Origin: Labia minor
Lineage: Eukaryota; Arthropoda; Insecta; Dermaptera; Spongiphoridae
Assembly: GCA_963082975.1 (NCBI GenBank)
Contig: OY720347.1
Location: 45,955,155 to 46,019,154, forward strand
Direction of reading: 5' to 3'
DNA: 64,000 nucleotides
Shown here: in pieces, positions 1 through 11,300 of the stretch
How the letters are laid out: every line of letters begins with the position of its first letter
How positions within the stretch are numbered: the stretch's first letter is position 1
Position numbers and translations under genes: made by a program
The notes under the pieces: generated by a model
Databases searched by the model: none
Told to the model about the DNA's origin: nothing
Seen by the model: only the letters and a program-made list of their open reading frames with translations

Positions 1-1
1 A

Positions 2-2722
2 GCATCTGCTGCTTGTTCAACTGGACTGCGCGTTACACCGGTTCGAAAGCCTTTATTTGGTTTAGGGAGTTTCTCCACGCCGCAAGTTTTTACCGTCGGC
101 GAGCTCGAAGCTCAAGTTTCTATCGATCAAGTGACAGTTCATGTAAACCTTTTAGTTGTTTCAGATCAAACTATTCCCGAAGACGTTTTGGTTGGATTGA
201 CTTGGCTGGACCAAGTAACAATGATGCGACGAGAAGGGGAGTTTACTTTTTGGCCCTCTGATGAACAACCACTGCTGTCTGAAACCCCGCGCACAACTGT
301 GCCAATACACGTCATGGAAATCATGCCTGATGGTTCAAATCACGTGCGAGTGGTGTCTGAGCCGCTTCCCAATGGAACCATTGTTACTCCCGTTGGTTCT
401 GGAGTGGGAATTCTCGTTACTCAACCTGATTTGACATGTTCACACTCTTGTCTTGTTGATGAAGCGCCTGTACCCGGTGATGTGATCACCAGGTGCCACA
501 CTATTGGCGAGATGGATACACCTCGAGGTAGGCCAATTCCATTTACTCTTGAAATCAATTCAGAAAATGTCATTACAGGACCGACAATTACCATCGATGA
601 GCGTAGGGCCCTCATCGAGGTTATTAACCGGCATCGAGAGGCATTTGCACTCGACACATCTGAATTAGGATGTACTAACCTCATCGAGATGAAGATAGAG
701 GAGGTGCCGTCGTCTAAACCTGTCGCCTGCAGGGCATATAAGGCGACACGTAAGGAAAGAGAAGAGATGAAAGAAATTGTTAACGACTGGCGAGAACAAG
801 GTTTGGTGACTGATACGCATTCGCCTTATGCCTCCCCAGCCCTTATCGTTAGAAAAAGTTCTGGTGAGCCCCGATTAGTCGTCGACTATAGACGACTTAA
901 TAAACAAACTATCCGGGAACCGTTTCCCATGCCTAATATTGATGAACAGTTTGAAATTCTTCATGGAGCCCGCTATTTTTCTCAATTAGATCTGGCACAA
1001 GGTTACATGCAAGTACCACTGTCAACCGAGGCTCGACCGAAAACGGCATTTGTCACCCCCGACGACACTGGCGAATTTACAAGGATGATGTTTGGTTTGG
1101 TCAACGCTCCATTCTATTTTACAAAGTTAATGAATATTGCTTTAGGTAAGTTGAAATCTCGTTTTATTCTAAGCTTCATGGATGATGCATTGATTCCATC
1201 CGCAAGCTGGGATGAAATGCTCACACGTTTGGACCAGGTTTTCTGCTTGTTACGCACGGCCAAACTCACGCTCAACCTGAAGAAGTGTAGATTTGGTTTT
1301 ACAGAGGTAACTTTTCTAGGTTTCCGAATATCGGACCAAGGTATCCGCCCTGGGCTCCGAAAGATCGAGGCTATCGACAAATTCCCGAGGCCGACGGATC
1401 TGCACGGGGTAAGACGGTATCTAGGACTCACTGGCTTCTTCAGACGGTTTGTACCTAAATATGCAATCATTGTTAAACCTTTAACTGATTTGTTGAAGAG
1501 CGGTGCATGCTTCCAGTGGGGCGAGAAGGAGGATGCATCGTTTCTATTGATTAAAACTCTACTTCAGAGTGATCCTATTCTAGTAATGTTCAACCCGGCC
1601 GCCGAGACCGAAGTGCATACTGATGCTAGCGCCAACGGATTAGCGGGCCTGTTGCTACAGAGAGACTCCAGCGAAGCCCGGTGGCGCCTTGTGTACGCAG
1701 TCAGTAGGAAAACGAGCGCAACGGAGCGCATATATCATTCAAGTAAGCTTGAATTACTTGCTATCGTGTGGGTTTTAGATCGCCTGCGCACGTTTCTTCA
1801 GGGCCTCCGGTTCACAGTTCGAACGGACTGTCAGGCGATCACCTTTTTACACCAGTATAAACATTCTGTTTCTCAGTTAGGGCGTTGGTTCATCCTTCTC
1901 CAGGATTTCGATTTTGAAGTCCAACACCGATCCGGGAGAATGATGAACCACATTGACGCACTCTCCCGAGCTCCGGTTGAGGATCGAGTGGGAACTTCTC
2001 CTGAGCTGATGCGTTTTATGGTGGCGATCAGCGAAGAGAAAATGTCTTTGTTCATGCAACACGCTGATCCAGAGTTGAAGGGAGTCATTCATCAACTCCA
2101 ACTCGACCCCGAAAACCCCCCCTCCGAGTGGAAACACTTTAGACTCGTTAATAACACTCTTCTCCGTGTACATGCCACACCGAAAGGTGAACGTTTTCTG
2201 TTTGTTGTTCCGAAATCGATGAGAAAAGCGTTAGTCGTCAAATATCACGATTTAGCCGGACACCCCGGCCTTGACCGATCAGTACATTCTTTCCTATGTT
2301 CCTTCTGGTTCCCTTCTTACCGACGGTATTTCCGTTTCCATATAAAATCCTGTTTCGAATGTCTTTATACCAAAAAGTTCACAGGCAAACAACCTGGACT
2401 CCTGCATCCGATTCCAGCGGGTCGTCGACCATACGAGGTGATACACATGGATCATCTCGGTCCGTTTCCGAAAACACCTCGAGGCTACGAGCACATATTA
2501 GTCGCGGTGGACAACCTCACCAAGTTTGTTCACACGTTTCCTGTCACGTCAACATGCGCCCGGCTGGTGATCCGGAGCCTCGAGCATCTGATTCTCGAGA
2601 GGGGACTCCCGGACCACCTCGTCACCGATCAGGGTACCGCTTTTACTTCAAAATCTTTCTCCGAGTTCTGCGTCCGACATGGGATCCGTCATCACCTCAA
2701 CTCGCCCCGAACCCGCACCTGA
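2..2722 (+). pseudogene. Ty3/gypsy pol polyprotein, partial (protease end, RT, RNase H, broken integrase)
   Basis: The frame is open to the left edge, so the true start lies outside the window. The first ~60 residues resemble the C-terminal part of a retroelement aspartic protease (ending in a D-L-x-G-L-T-W-L-D type segment). Reverse transcriptase follows, with the YxDD-box position reading FMDD (nt 1175-1186). RNase H follows, with its first catalytic Asp in a T-D-A-S motif (nt 1622-1624). Integrase has an H-x4-H / C-x2-C zinc-binding module (Cys codons 2351 and 2360) and catalytic Asp codons at 2450 and 2627, 58 residues apart as expected for DDE integrases. The frame stops about 31 codons after the second Asp, before the third acidic residue, so the integrase cannot be complete. 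The element replicates through an RNA intermediate and integrates cDNA. It is far GC-richer than its surroundings, which fits a fairly recent arrival. Family assignment is firm; the clade is not resolved. Confidence 0.93.
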
Positions 2723-2873
2723 TGGAGGAGAGACACCCTCTACCGACGAGAGCCACTGTCCGTGGCCACCACCCGTACGAGCGGAACGCTACAGACGGAA
2801 GCCTGCCTACCTCGCCGACTACATTGAGCCGTGTCGACGGGGACGTCGACATCGCAGGATGGCCGACTGTTAG
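2700..2873 (+). pseudogene. C-terminal tail of the same gypsy pol, out of frame
   Basis: In a different frame from the main pol ORF, the sequence reads as a proline-, arginine- and tyrosine-rich tail of the sort that ends gypsy integrases, with the segment RAERYRRKPAYLADYIEP. Its stop codon (TAG at 2871-2873) overlaps the first bases of the LTR. The stretch between the second catalytic Asp region and this tail is much shorter than in complete integrases. An internal deletion with a frame change is therefore the simplest reading. Confidence 0.6.
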
Positions 2874-3424
2874 CGGCACCACCAGCGCCTCTGGCAGTCG
2901 AGCGACGTACCGAGCGCTGGGTGGGGAAATGGACTGTCTCCTTTTTATATCTTTCCCGGCAAGCGGAACCACGCTGGGCGACGAGTCCTTCTTGCGTGCT
3001 GAACCTCCGTCTGAGACACACCTATCCGTTCCGTAACCGTTATCAACCGCTTTCCGACCCCGCTTAACCATTACCTGTTACTCTCACGAACCGACCCCGC
3101 TATTCAGATACCTGTATATTCTCCTGTTAACGACCCTGCTTGCTCCATTATTGAATCTTCTCCTGAAACCGACCTCCGCCTGTTAATTTATTACGATTTC
3201 GATACCTGATTTACTCCGACGCTCCGATATTCTGTTCTGATCATCATTCCATTTACTCAGTCTGTTTCATTCCCGATCATCCGTTCTGTTATCTGTACTC
3301 TTTATTGTATTTTCTACATTTCAATTCAATTATACTTGTTACTTTATATAAAATATATTCTGTTTATTCTTTACCCGCGCCATTCCTAGACACTTTCCTG
3401 AATCTCCCGACCCACGCGATCAAA
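2868..3424 (+). repeat. 3' LTR of the gypsy element
   Basis: Begins TGTTAGCGGC directly at the end of pol. The segment is GC-richer than what follows and changes abruptly to AT-rich DNA after ...CACGCGATCA near 3424. The start is well placed by the pol stop codon. The right end is inferred from the composition change and a terminal CA, because the partner 5' LTR is outside the window. No clear polypurine tract is seen before it. Confidence 0.6.
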
Positions 3425-4766
3425 TTATATCTTTGTTAATTTAATCGCTAAAATATATTTATATATAAAATTTATAAATTACCCCATAAAAGCTAAAGAT
3501 ATTCTAATGCTATTATTTAATTAGTAATTTAGATATTAAATGTTTGAATGCTTTAATTAATCGGATTGTAAATATTATTTAGGATTTGTATTATAAAAAT
3601 AAAAATAAAAATTTTAAATAATAAACTATTATATAGCATTTACAATTAATGGATGAAATAATCATTGTGGAAATGGAGTATAATTAAAATTTTATAATGA
3701 AATAAATTTCATTTATTACATTATATATATATATATATATATTAATATTAAAATTGATTTACTATTTAATGAAGTTAAATATAAATTTGTTTATTACTTA
3801 TTTTAAGAAATTGATATTTAAATTAACTGAGGTCGGATATTTTATTTCAAGAATCCTCAAGATCCAAATTTGCTCATTTAATCTTTAAAAGAATCGCAAA
3901 AATCGTAAATTGTGTAAAACAAGTTTGTGTTTTTTTTTAAAAAAAAGTTTTGTCATTTAAAATCTAATCAAAACCAACTAACTAATTAAAATATGGAGCA
4001 AAAATTGTATATGATTTTATGATTTGAGTAAAATTATTTAACAATAAACTTTTTACTAGGTTCATCTCTTTAAATATTTTAATATAGTTATTAATTTTAA
4101 TTAAATAATGAGGAGAACTTTAAATAAATTAATTAATGTTATAAGGCGATTTTTTTTAAATCATCATTAAATTCAACTCGAAGGAATATTTAATCAATTA
4201 CTGCTTAAACAGGAATTGTTTACACAACATATATTTTACAGCTCCAAAACATTGGTATTCAAACATTCTGATGTATGTACATTTGCAACCTTACACCGTT
4301 CGAGAATACTTGAATTGTCATTAAGTTTAGACATAATTTAATACATTTTGTTTATTAGAAGAAAAAATTTTAAATTCGAATAATCAAATTTTCATTTATA
4401 CGACAGCTTGAAAACAATTGATATTGAATAATACAACACGCTAAGTCAATAATAAAGTTTATAAATTAAATAATTCAATGAATTTCAAAATAAATGTGTC
4501 TTAAATTATAATTTACAATGTTAATAATGTATGCATAAGTATGTATTATACATACAACTGTGTTTAAGCGAAAATGTTATTCTGAATAATAATAAAAAAA
4601 AATATGGGAGATCTTCCTACTTGTACTGGACCGTTTATTTTCAAAGGGATATAAGTCCATTTTAAAAAAAAAATGAAATATATTATATAATTTATACTTA
4701 ATTGACTGTAAACTTTTTATTTATAATTAATTAATATTTACTATCATTAATATTTAATATCAGCCG
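3425..4766. other. AT-rich DNA, no gene seen
   Basis: Very AT-rich. It contains a (TA)n run at about 3722-3741 and homopolymer A/T tracts. No supported ORF or splice-site pair was found. Confidence 0.6.
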
Positions 4767-4945
4767 TTCAAGCTATTCATGTCTTTACGGACACACAATG
4801 GACAGACGGACAGATATCATGCTAAAAATACTTTTTTTTGTTAAGAAAATGCATGATTCGTGGAGATATGTAAAAATCTCCACATGTGAAATTTGGTGTG
4901 AAAACAATCCTTCCCTTCCAATGATCGGTCTGTATTAACACCAAT
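4767..4945 (-). repeat. Degenerate 5' part of a family-1 HINE-like element
   Basis: Carries, in reverse, the remnant microsatellite (GGACAGACGGACAG), the ATCATGCTAAAAATAC motif, the GTGGAGAT...ATCTCCAC hairpin and the CACACCAAATTTC block of the family-1 repeat. It ends in a decayed terminus (CCAATGATCGGTCTG). The 3' half is missing. Confidence 0.75.
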
Positions 4946-6880
4946 TTTTATTAAAAACAACTAATAATAATTTTCTATTTCATTAAAAAATTCATATATA
5001 TTTAAAAGTTAAATTTACCAAATATTTTTTGTGAAAATCATTAATTAATCCCTTAACTATTTTCTTTTCAACCAACTAATAGAAATAATAGTAAAATTCC
5101 AAACGTAATACTCCAATCGAATTTAAAGTACTAAATATACAGGGTGTTTTAAATTGTAATAGTTGAAAAGTTTTATTATATACACTCTATTATATATATA
5201 TAATGGCTCAGCTTTAAGAATTAATAGAAAATTAGCAACAGCCAATATTCAAGACTATGAAGCGCTACTCATTTTTCAATTATCATGCTTACCATGAAGA
5301 GTCAATTTCATGTCATGTAAATTGGATGAGAGTCATATGACCAAACACAAATTAAGGCGTTATGATTGTTATATCATAAACTTGGACAGTTGCTGTTGAT
5401 AATCTTTTTTTTTTCTTTTTGACATTCTTTTATTGTATAAATTATAATTATACAAATTTTAAAAACAATGTAATTTATAACAAAATAATGAAAATAAAAT
5501 TAAATAATTTATTTATATTAAATATTTCCAAATAATTTCCTGGTTTTACATGTTTTTGATTAATTTTAAATTTAAAAAACATATAAATTTTTATTTTGTA
5601 TAGGTTTGTAAATCGAATTAAATAAAAAAAAGTTTAGAACTTTCATTCCATGGAGAATAAAGCTTCAGCCTCTCATGATATATATCATATTGATTCAAAA
5701 TTAATAATTGACATTATATATGAGATACATAAACTCCCTAATTTAATCCATTAGTTTAGTTTTATTGCTTTAGAATTCAATATCCCTTTAATTCCAATAT
5801 GGTCCTGGAAGTCTATAATTTATTATCAATGGCAAAACGAAATGAAAAACATTTAACTTAAAAATAAAGAAATTACAATATAACACTAGTTTATTTCAAT
5901 TTCAATTATATCAATTTTATAATATAAATAAAACAAAAACTAGGTTAATAAATAAAAGAAAATACACTACATTTCAATCTACAGAGTATCATAGATTTAA
6001 AATGAAATAAAATTAAATTTTTTTTATATGTTAATAAATTGGAAATAAAAATAAACTTTAGGAAAACTTTAGTCTCAGAATTTTAAGACCGTTAACCCAT
6101 TCTCGTTTTAACTTTTTTTTTTTTGAAATATATTTATAAACCAACTGTAGTAACATAGCTATTATTTTTATAAATTTCTATAAAACTAAGGAATAATCGT
6201 TAAAAGATTTTGTTTTATTTTCAATTTCAATTTGAAAATTAAACTTGTACAATAAACTTTAAATAAAAATAAAGGTTTCTTATATTATAATAAAATCTAT
6301 AAAATTATTATGACAATTTTAGATTATAAATTATTAAAAATAAATTATTTAAAATTAAAAAATAAAAAATTTATTAATTAATTTTAAAATAGTTTTATAT
6401 ATTATAATGTAATTATATATATTAATTGTCATAATATTGTTTTTGTTTTGATTTTTTTTATGTACCAGTTATGGGGAAAATTTTTAAACCATTTTTTTGG
6501 TTCCCCTTACAAATCCCGAAATATAAATAATGTATTTTTATTAGTGGAACTTTTTTCAAACATACTTTCATATATTTATTTTAAATTTAATAATTTAATG
6601 GATGAATATAAACGTTATCATGAAAAAATTTAGATTTATCTGTATTTCCAACAAGACATTTTTTTGCAAGGAATCAAGTGGTATTATTTGATATAGACCT
6701 TTAGTCATTTTATTTCTCCTTAGAAAATTGATTGATGAACTTGTTCATTGTTTAAAAACAAAATCACAAGGGATAAACCATTCTTTTTTCACCAATCATA
6801 ATTTACTTCTCTGTAACAAACATGAATTAATCTCTGAGCACCCACTCTAGAATGGTTACATGTCAATAGTCATGTTATCA
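4946..6880. other. AT-rich DNA, no gene seen
   Basis: Short AT-biased open frames only (for example 6448-6633), without homology that I recognise. TACAGGGTGTTTTAAATTG at 5148-5167 looks like a single mariner-type terminal repeat, but no partner end was found. Confidence 0.5.
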
Positions 6881-6887
6881 CCGTTGG

Positions 6888-7690
6888 GATTCGAGTAGGT
6901 GTCCTTAGCCCTTTAATACACCTGTAAAGCCACTTTCTAACATCGTTCCGAGTATAATCAACGATTACCGCATCATTCATCTGAACTTGCTGCCAACGCT
7001 TATTATCAATCTCTGGGATAACATATCTATATATACCATCAACTTGTTTAGACTATACATCTTTAGAAATACTCTTCCGATTCGAAAAAATACACCAGAT
7101 TATCATTATTAAAGATGAATTCAGTTATTTTATCATTTATACCATCGTTAATTCTACCTCCTAGTTAAGTCCTCTTTTTCAATTCTCTCATTTATCACTT
7201 ATCCCTTACTTATTGTTCGATCCGAATAACTATTAACAACATACCTAATTGTTAAGCATAGAGAATTATCACTACATCATGTTTTTATTGAATCAAATAG
7301 ACCATTGAATTTTGTTCTTACAAGACCTATAAATATTCAACTAACATATTTTCAATAATTCATGTTCAGATAATCATCCCCTTCCACTGAAGAGCAATCC
7401 TATTATTAGTAAGAAGTTTAGACAACAAAAACAATATATAAATCAATAATCTCTAATAAATTAAATGGACGCACTTATTTGATCAGCAAAAATAAAAAAA
7501 AATCAATCCAAATATGAAAGAAATGAATAGAAATTAGAGATAAAATAAAATGCCTTCTTTTATAAAGCATTTTTAACGCATAATTGATGATGCTGTTATC
7601 ATGATTTATCGATGTATAAAAACTTTTGTAATCATAAGAGGATTGCCCATGTAGAAATTTGAAGAATTCCATATGAGTCATCAAAAATTT
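6888..7690 (-). pseudogene. Decayed coding relic of unknown origin
   Basis: On the minus strand, several adjacent stretches read as normal-composition protein but lie in different frames and are broken by stops. The best is nt 7040 down to 6888, about 50 residues containing KRWQQVQMNDAVIVDY and ending PTRIPTVIT plus a stop. Just upstream in another frame is a stretch containing ITEFIFNNDNLVYFFE, and at 7475-7684 an open frame beginning MTHMEFFKFLHGQSSYDYKS. Amino-acid usage (Trp, Gln, Asp, Val) is unlike random AT-rich translation. I do not recognise the family. It could be an old endogenous viral or transposon gene, or a dead host gene. Confidence 0.4.
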
Positions 7691-8013
7691 CGTCCGTTTT
7701 TTTTAAATACCATATGTTGTATACCCGTAAATTATTTTCAAATAAAATGATTTAATCCATTGTGAATAGAGGGGAATTTATGATTGTACATATTTTTATA
7801 CAATTAGTCTATAATGGAATATATTCAATATATTTTCTATGTTCCACTATGAGTATAATAAATAAGTTTATATTTCTAAATCAAATTATTATAAGACTAA
7901 TAGAAAACCCCTTAAAAAGTTAAGAAAATATCTTAATTAATTTTTTTTTTCTCTTTTATTGAATTTTTTAGCATTTTTTCTGAACTTGTTGAGGTTTTAA
8001 CACTTCAGAAGTC
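7691..8013. other. AT-rich DNA, nothing seen
   Basis: No coding or repeat signal recognised. Confidence 0.5.
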
Positions 8014-8072
8014 AGAATTAATTTACTTCAAACCGTCGGTCGGTTCTGCGCCCGGCCACGGGTCAACTTATT
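8014..8072 (+). repeat. Solo 3' end of a family-1 HINE-like element
   Basis: Contains the 3' subterminal inverted repeat CGTCGGTCGGT, then a hairpin CCCG-GCCA-CGGG and the tail GGTCAACTTATT. Everything upstream of the last ~58 bp of the element is absent. The hairpin differs from other copies by a paired change (T-A to C-G). Confidence 0.85.
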
Positions 8073-8820
8073 TTATTTAGATACTTTTTTCAATATTAAA
8101 TACTTATTGATAGATGATTTTTTTAGTATTTTATAATAATCTTTTTTTTATTTTTCACTTTTTTATTCTTATTTTAAGATTATCATTTGTAAAATGAAGT
8201 TGAAGAACTCTAGAGTGAAAGTTTTTATATTTAAAAGAACCATGAATTTAAATATCATTATATCTTAAAAATATCTTTTATATATATATATTTATAACTC
8301 AAAGACTACCCACTAAAGTACCCCTAAAAATAAAAATATATTTTTTTTAAGAAATGGTTTGATGGTGCTTTTTATGTTTCTACAGCAAAAACTAAAAATC
8401 TTACGGAAGTGAAATTTTATATTTAATTACGTATCACTCAGGTCACTCACTATAAATTTATACCTCTTGATTCATTGCAACAAAATCTTTACCATCTAAA
8501 AATTGAGATAATAATTATTTAATGAAAGTTTGATTATTTGAAATTCAAATAAATTTAAATATTTTTAGACAATTTCGTATCTTCATTAAAAGATTAAATT
8601 TAAAATTTATATTTGAAAGTAAAAACAAGTGACACTAATATATTAACATATATATATATGCTTAATAATGTTTATATATCTATTTATTATACACATTTAT
8701 TTTGTAATTTCTGATAACAAATCTACGATTAGGATCGATAATTTGAACATTAAAAACTTTTAGGAGATTTTTTTATAGTTGTAACGAATGTATATTTTTA
8801 TATATTATAATATTATAATA
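8073..8820. other. AT-rich DNA, nothing seen
   Basis: Low complexity with TATATA runs near 8280 and 8650. No gene recognised. Confidence 0.5.
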
Positions 8821-8838
8821 CATCTAAGGGATTCCCAC

Positions 8839-9210
8839 TGACCCTCGGTGCCGTTGACGACTTTGGCATTCTATTCTCATTCTCTTTTTAGCGTTCTTTA
8901 TGTAAAGACGCGTGTCCTAGTGTTTAAAGGCGTTCCTCCATTTTGGATGGATCTTTTGTAACCTTTTTTCTATAATTAATGTTCTCAAGTAATCCCATAT
9001 GTTTGAGGAGAACATTCTTTTATATTTATTCAATTAATCCCTGTAACTGGATAATAATTATATTATTTGTGACTCCCATGGTGGAGAATTTATATAATAT
9101 TCTCTTTAACTTCTTATAATTACACGTTTATTATTTATAATCGTGTTCAAATTGATTTAACTACTCCATATTGTCCTGTCTCTTCGATTTGCATTACCCT
9201 GTGTATAGCA
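8839..9210 (+). repeat. Candidate 5' LTR of a truncated LTR retroelement
   Basis: A GC-richer block that ends ...GTGTATAGCA exactly before a primer-binding-site match (9211-9221). LTRs end in CA and are followed by the PBS, as here. The left end is uncertain; TGACCC at 8839 is one possible start. No second LTR or coding region is seen. Confidence 0.4.
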
Positions 9211-9221
9211 TGGCGCCCAAC
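9211..9221 (+). other. Primer binding site complementary to tRNA-Lys 3' end
   Basis: TGGCGCCCAAC is the form used by retroviruses and by Drosophila gypsy, which prime with tRNA-Lys. An 11-base GC-rich match is very unlikely by chance in DNA this AT-rich. It places an LTR end at 9210. Confidence 0.55.
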
Positions 9222-9485
9222 TAACTTCATCCTCGCTGGACCATTGAAGGAAAGGCAGTTTGGACTCTTCAAGTGCTTGTAATATTTTCCCTTTTCAGGA
9301 AAATACCCACCAGCTTACCTGTGGAGAGCTAAACCCTTTTTCCGTTCCATAAAGTCCATTTTTCCCTCTCCCACTTCCCCTCCCCTCTCTTTTATCATAT
9401 TTTTCCTCCCTCTTCTCCCCCTCTTCCCCTCTACTTGTAAGGGGCCTACTGGCATCCCGAACGTGGACCCTCCCCTTACATAGTT
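9222..9485 (+). repeat. Leader-like remainder of the LTR element, with pyrimidine tract
   Basis: Sequence after the PBS stays GC-richer than its surroundings and includes a long C/T tract at about 9360-9432. It closes with an inverted repeat TGTAAGGGG (9436-9444) / CCCCTTACA (ending 9480). No gag is recognisable, so the element is truncated. Confidence 0.35.
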
Positions 9486-10305
9486 AATTAATCAATTTAT
9501 TTTAATCGTTAATTATGTTATTAATTTTAAATTTAGATTAAATGTAAAATATTCATTTTTCTAAAATCTTTTATGTTTAAAAAAAATCATATTCTTTTGA
9601 TTAGTTTAGGTTTATAACACTTATACAAATGATAAAACATATAATATTTCATCTTACTTTGTTTTTATTGTTGACAATTTATTTTTAATCGTGTTTTGAT
9701 TATTTATTTAAGGTAAAAACTGTGAGAATGTGTTTGGTTCTCAAGTGGAAATGACATTAGACTGATCGAGTTATTTGTTCGAGTAGAGTCTCAACATACG
9801 ACCGGTGTAATTCGTTTATCCAAGAAGAAACAAACATACTGCCGGTTGAATTTCAACAAGATAATTACAACCAGTGGCTAACTAGAATTTCGTTTGCCAT
9901 CGTTTATTTAACGAAACATTTAAATAATTCAATCTAATAAAGAAATAACGAACGAGTATAAAAAAAAATAAAAAACAAACTTATTCTCTTTCGCTCGATT
10001 TCTAATGGGTTAATTTTGTTTTAAATTTTTATTGTCCAAAATTTTTCTAAATAAACTAATGCTTTCTAAAATAATGAGAAAAGTCTTCCCTCTAGTATAC
10101 CCATTCATTATCGATTCATCCATCATTATTGATGTTTGAGCCTGACTGATAATTAGGACCACACCCTCGAAATTATAGTTTACTTAATATTAATGCAATT
10201 AGAAAAGAAAATAATAATGTAAATCAAGAAAATTAAAACAAAATAAAAGCAAATTTTATATTTTATTTTTATATTTAAAAAAAATATATATATTAACGAC
10301 ACACA
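9486..10305. other. AT-rich DNA, nothing certain
   Basis: A slightly more complex patch at 9720-9960 has no recognisable coding potential. Confidence 0.45.
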
Positions 10306-10420
10306 GGATGGTAGCTTAAAAGTTATAATCCTGGGCCGCCGAATTTGAGGGTTCGAGCGATGCCTAGATCAATTAGATTTAATATTAAATGTTTTTCCCC
10401 ACTCCTCTGGAACAAAAAAA
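10306..10420 (+). repeat. tRNA-like SINE head, candidate
   Basis: An A-box-like TGGTAGCTTAAAAG is followed about 35 bp later by the B-box-like GGGTTCGAGCG (10349-10359), as in tRNA-derived Pol III promoters. The flanks do not close into a tRNA acceptor stem, so this is more likely a SINE head than a tRNA gene. Confidence 0.35.
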
Positions 10421-11300
10421 ATGTTAAATAATTAATTTTAAATGACTGTGAAGGCTGGCTAAAATGTGAGTATAAATCTTAAAAATTAATAAAATTTATA
10501 AATATAGGGAGACCGGGGAGATTCTTGAAAAGGGGATCAATGTACATCCTGATTTTCCCGAACACTTTGCATTTTCGAGCTAAAATATTTTTTTTCATGT
10601 GGTCATTACGATGAAAATTTCAATAGTAAAAATGGCCGAGGTTATCTTAAAAACTTTCGAAGAAAATTCCAAAAAAATGATTTTTGCCCCCTTCCTGCTA
10701 TTTTTAAGGTTAGAATGTAAGCGATAATTAAAAAAGTATTATTTATTTATATTTTACATCTAGTTACAGTACTAGGTTGGTGATTATGCTAGAATTTAAT
10801 AGTGTTTTATTAAACGTAACGGATTTTTTAACGATAAACATCGCTTGGGGAGGCCCTGAACACGTGTCCTATGTCCCTTGTCGCTTTGCGTCTTTAGTGT
10901 ATTGGAAATTTTGTATTTTCAGCTATTACATATCTATATCATAATTTAGTTTTATGATCAAATTTTTGTATAATGGTCCAGAGAACAGATAAAATTGGGT
11001 AACCCTTTGGGAGTGAGAAGAAGTCATAAACAAGTCGTTAACAATACTCCAATGGAAATTTTTATTTTTGTATGAATTTGTTTGAATAAAATGAAGAATT
11101 CATATAGACGCACGTACGAAATATAATTACCCAGGTTCTCAAAGCAGTTATTCTTGGAGAAAAATTGGTCATACAAATCCAACCCTTCGAGGGGAGAAGA
11201 AAAGACCTCCCCTCTTTAAGAAATAAGGGGCGGACTTAGTTACGAACGAATGAAATGTTTTTCATTCTATTAAAGGTGAAACCTGGAGAAATAATTTTTT
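10421..11300. other. Mixed AT-rich and moderate-complexity DNA
   Basis: 10505-10720 begins GGGAGACCGGGGAGATTC and is more complex than its surroundings. No partner inverted repeat or ORF was found. Confidence 0.4.

Noticed and set aside
421..2494. Several minus-strand ORFs across pol
   Set aside because: Antisense shadows of a clear plus-strand polyprotein.
2296..3036. 246-codon plus-strand ORF overlapping the end of pol
   Set aside because: It is an off-frame reading of the GC-rich gypsy pol and LTR; composition and position show a shadow frame.
5148..5167. Mariner-like terminal repeat TACAGGGTGTTTT
   Set aside because: No partner terminus or transposase relic within a plausible distance.
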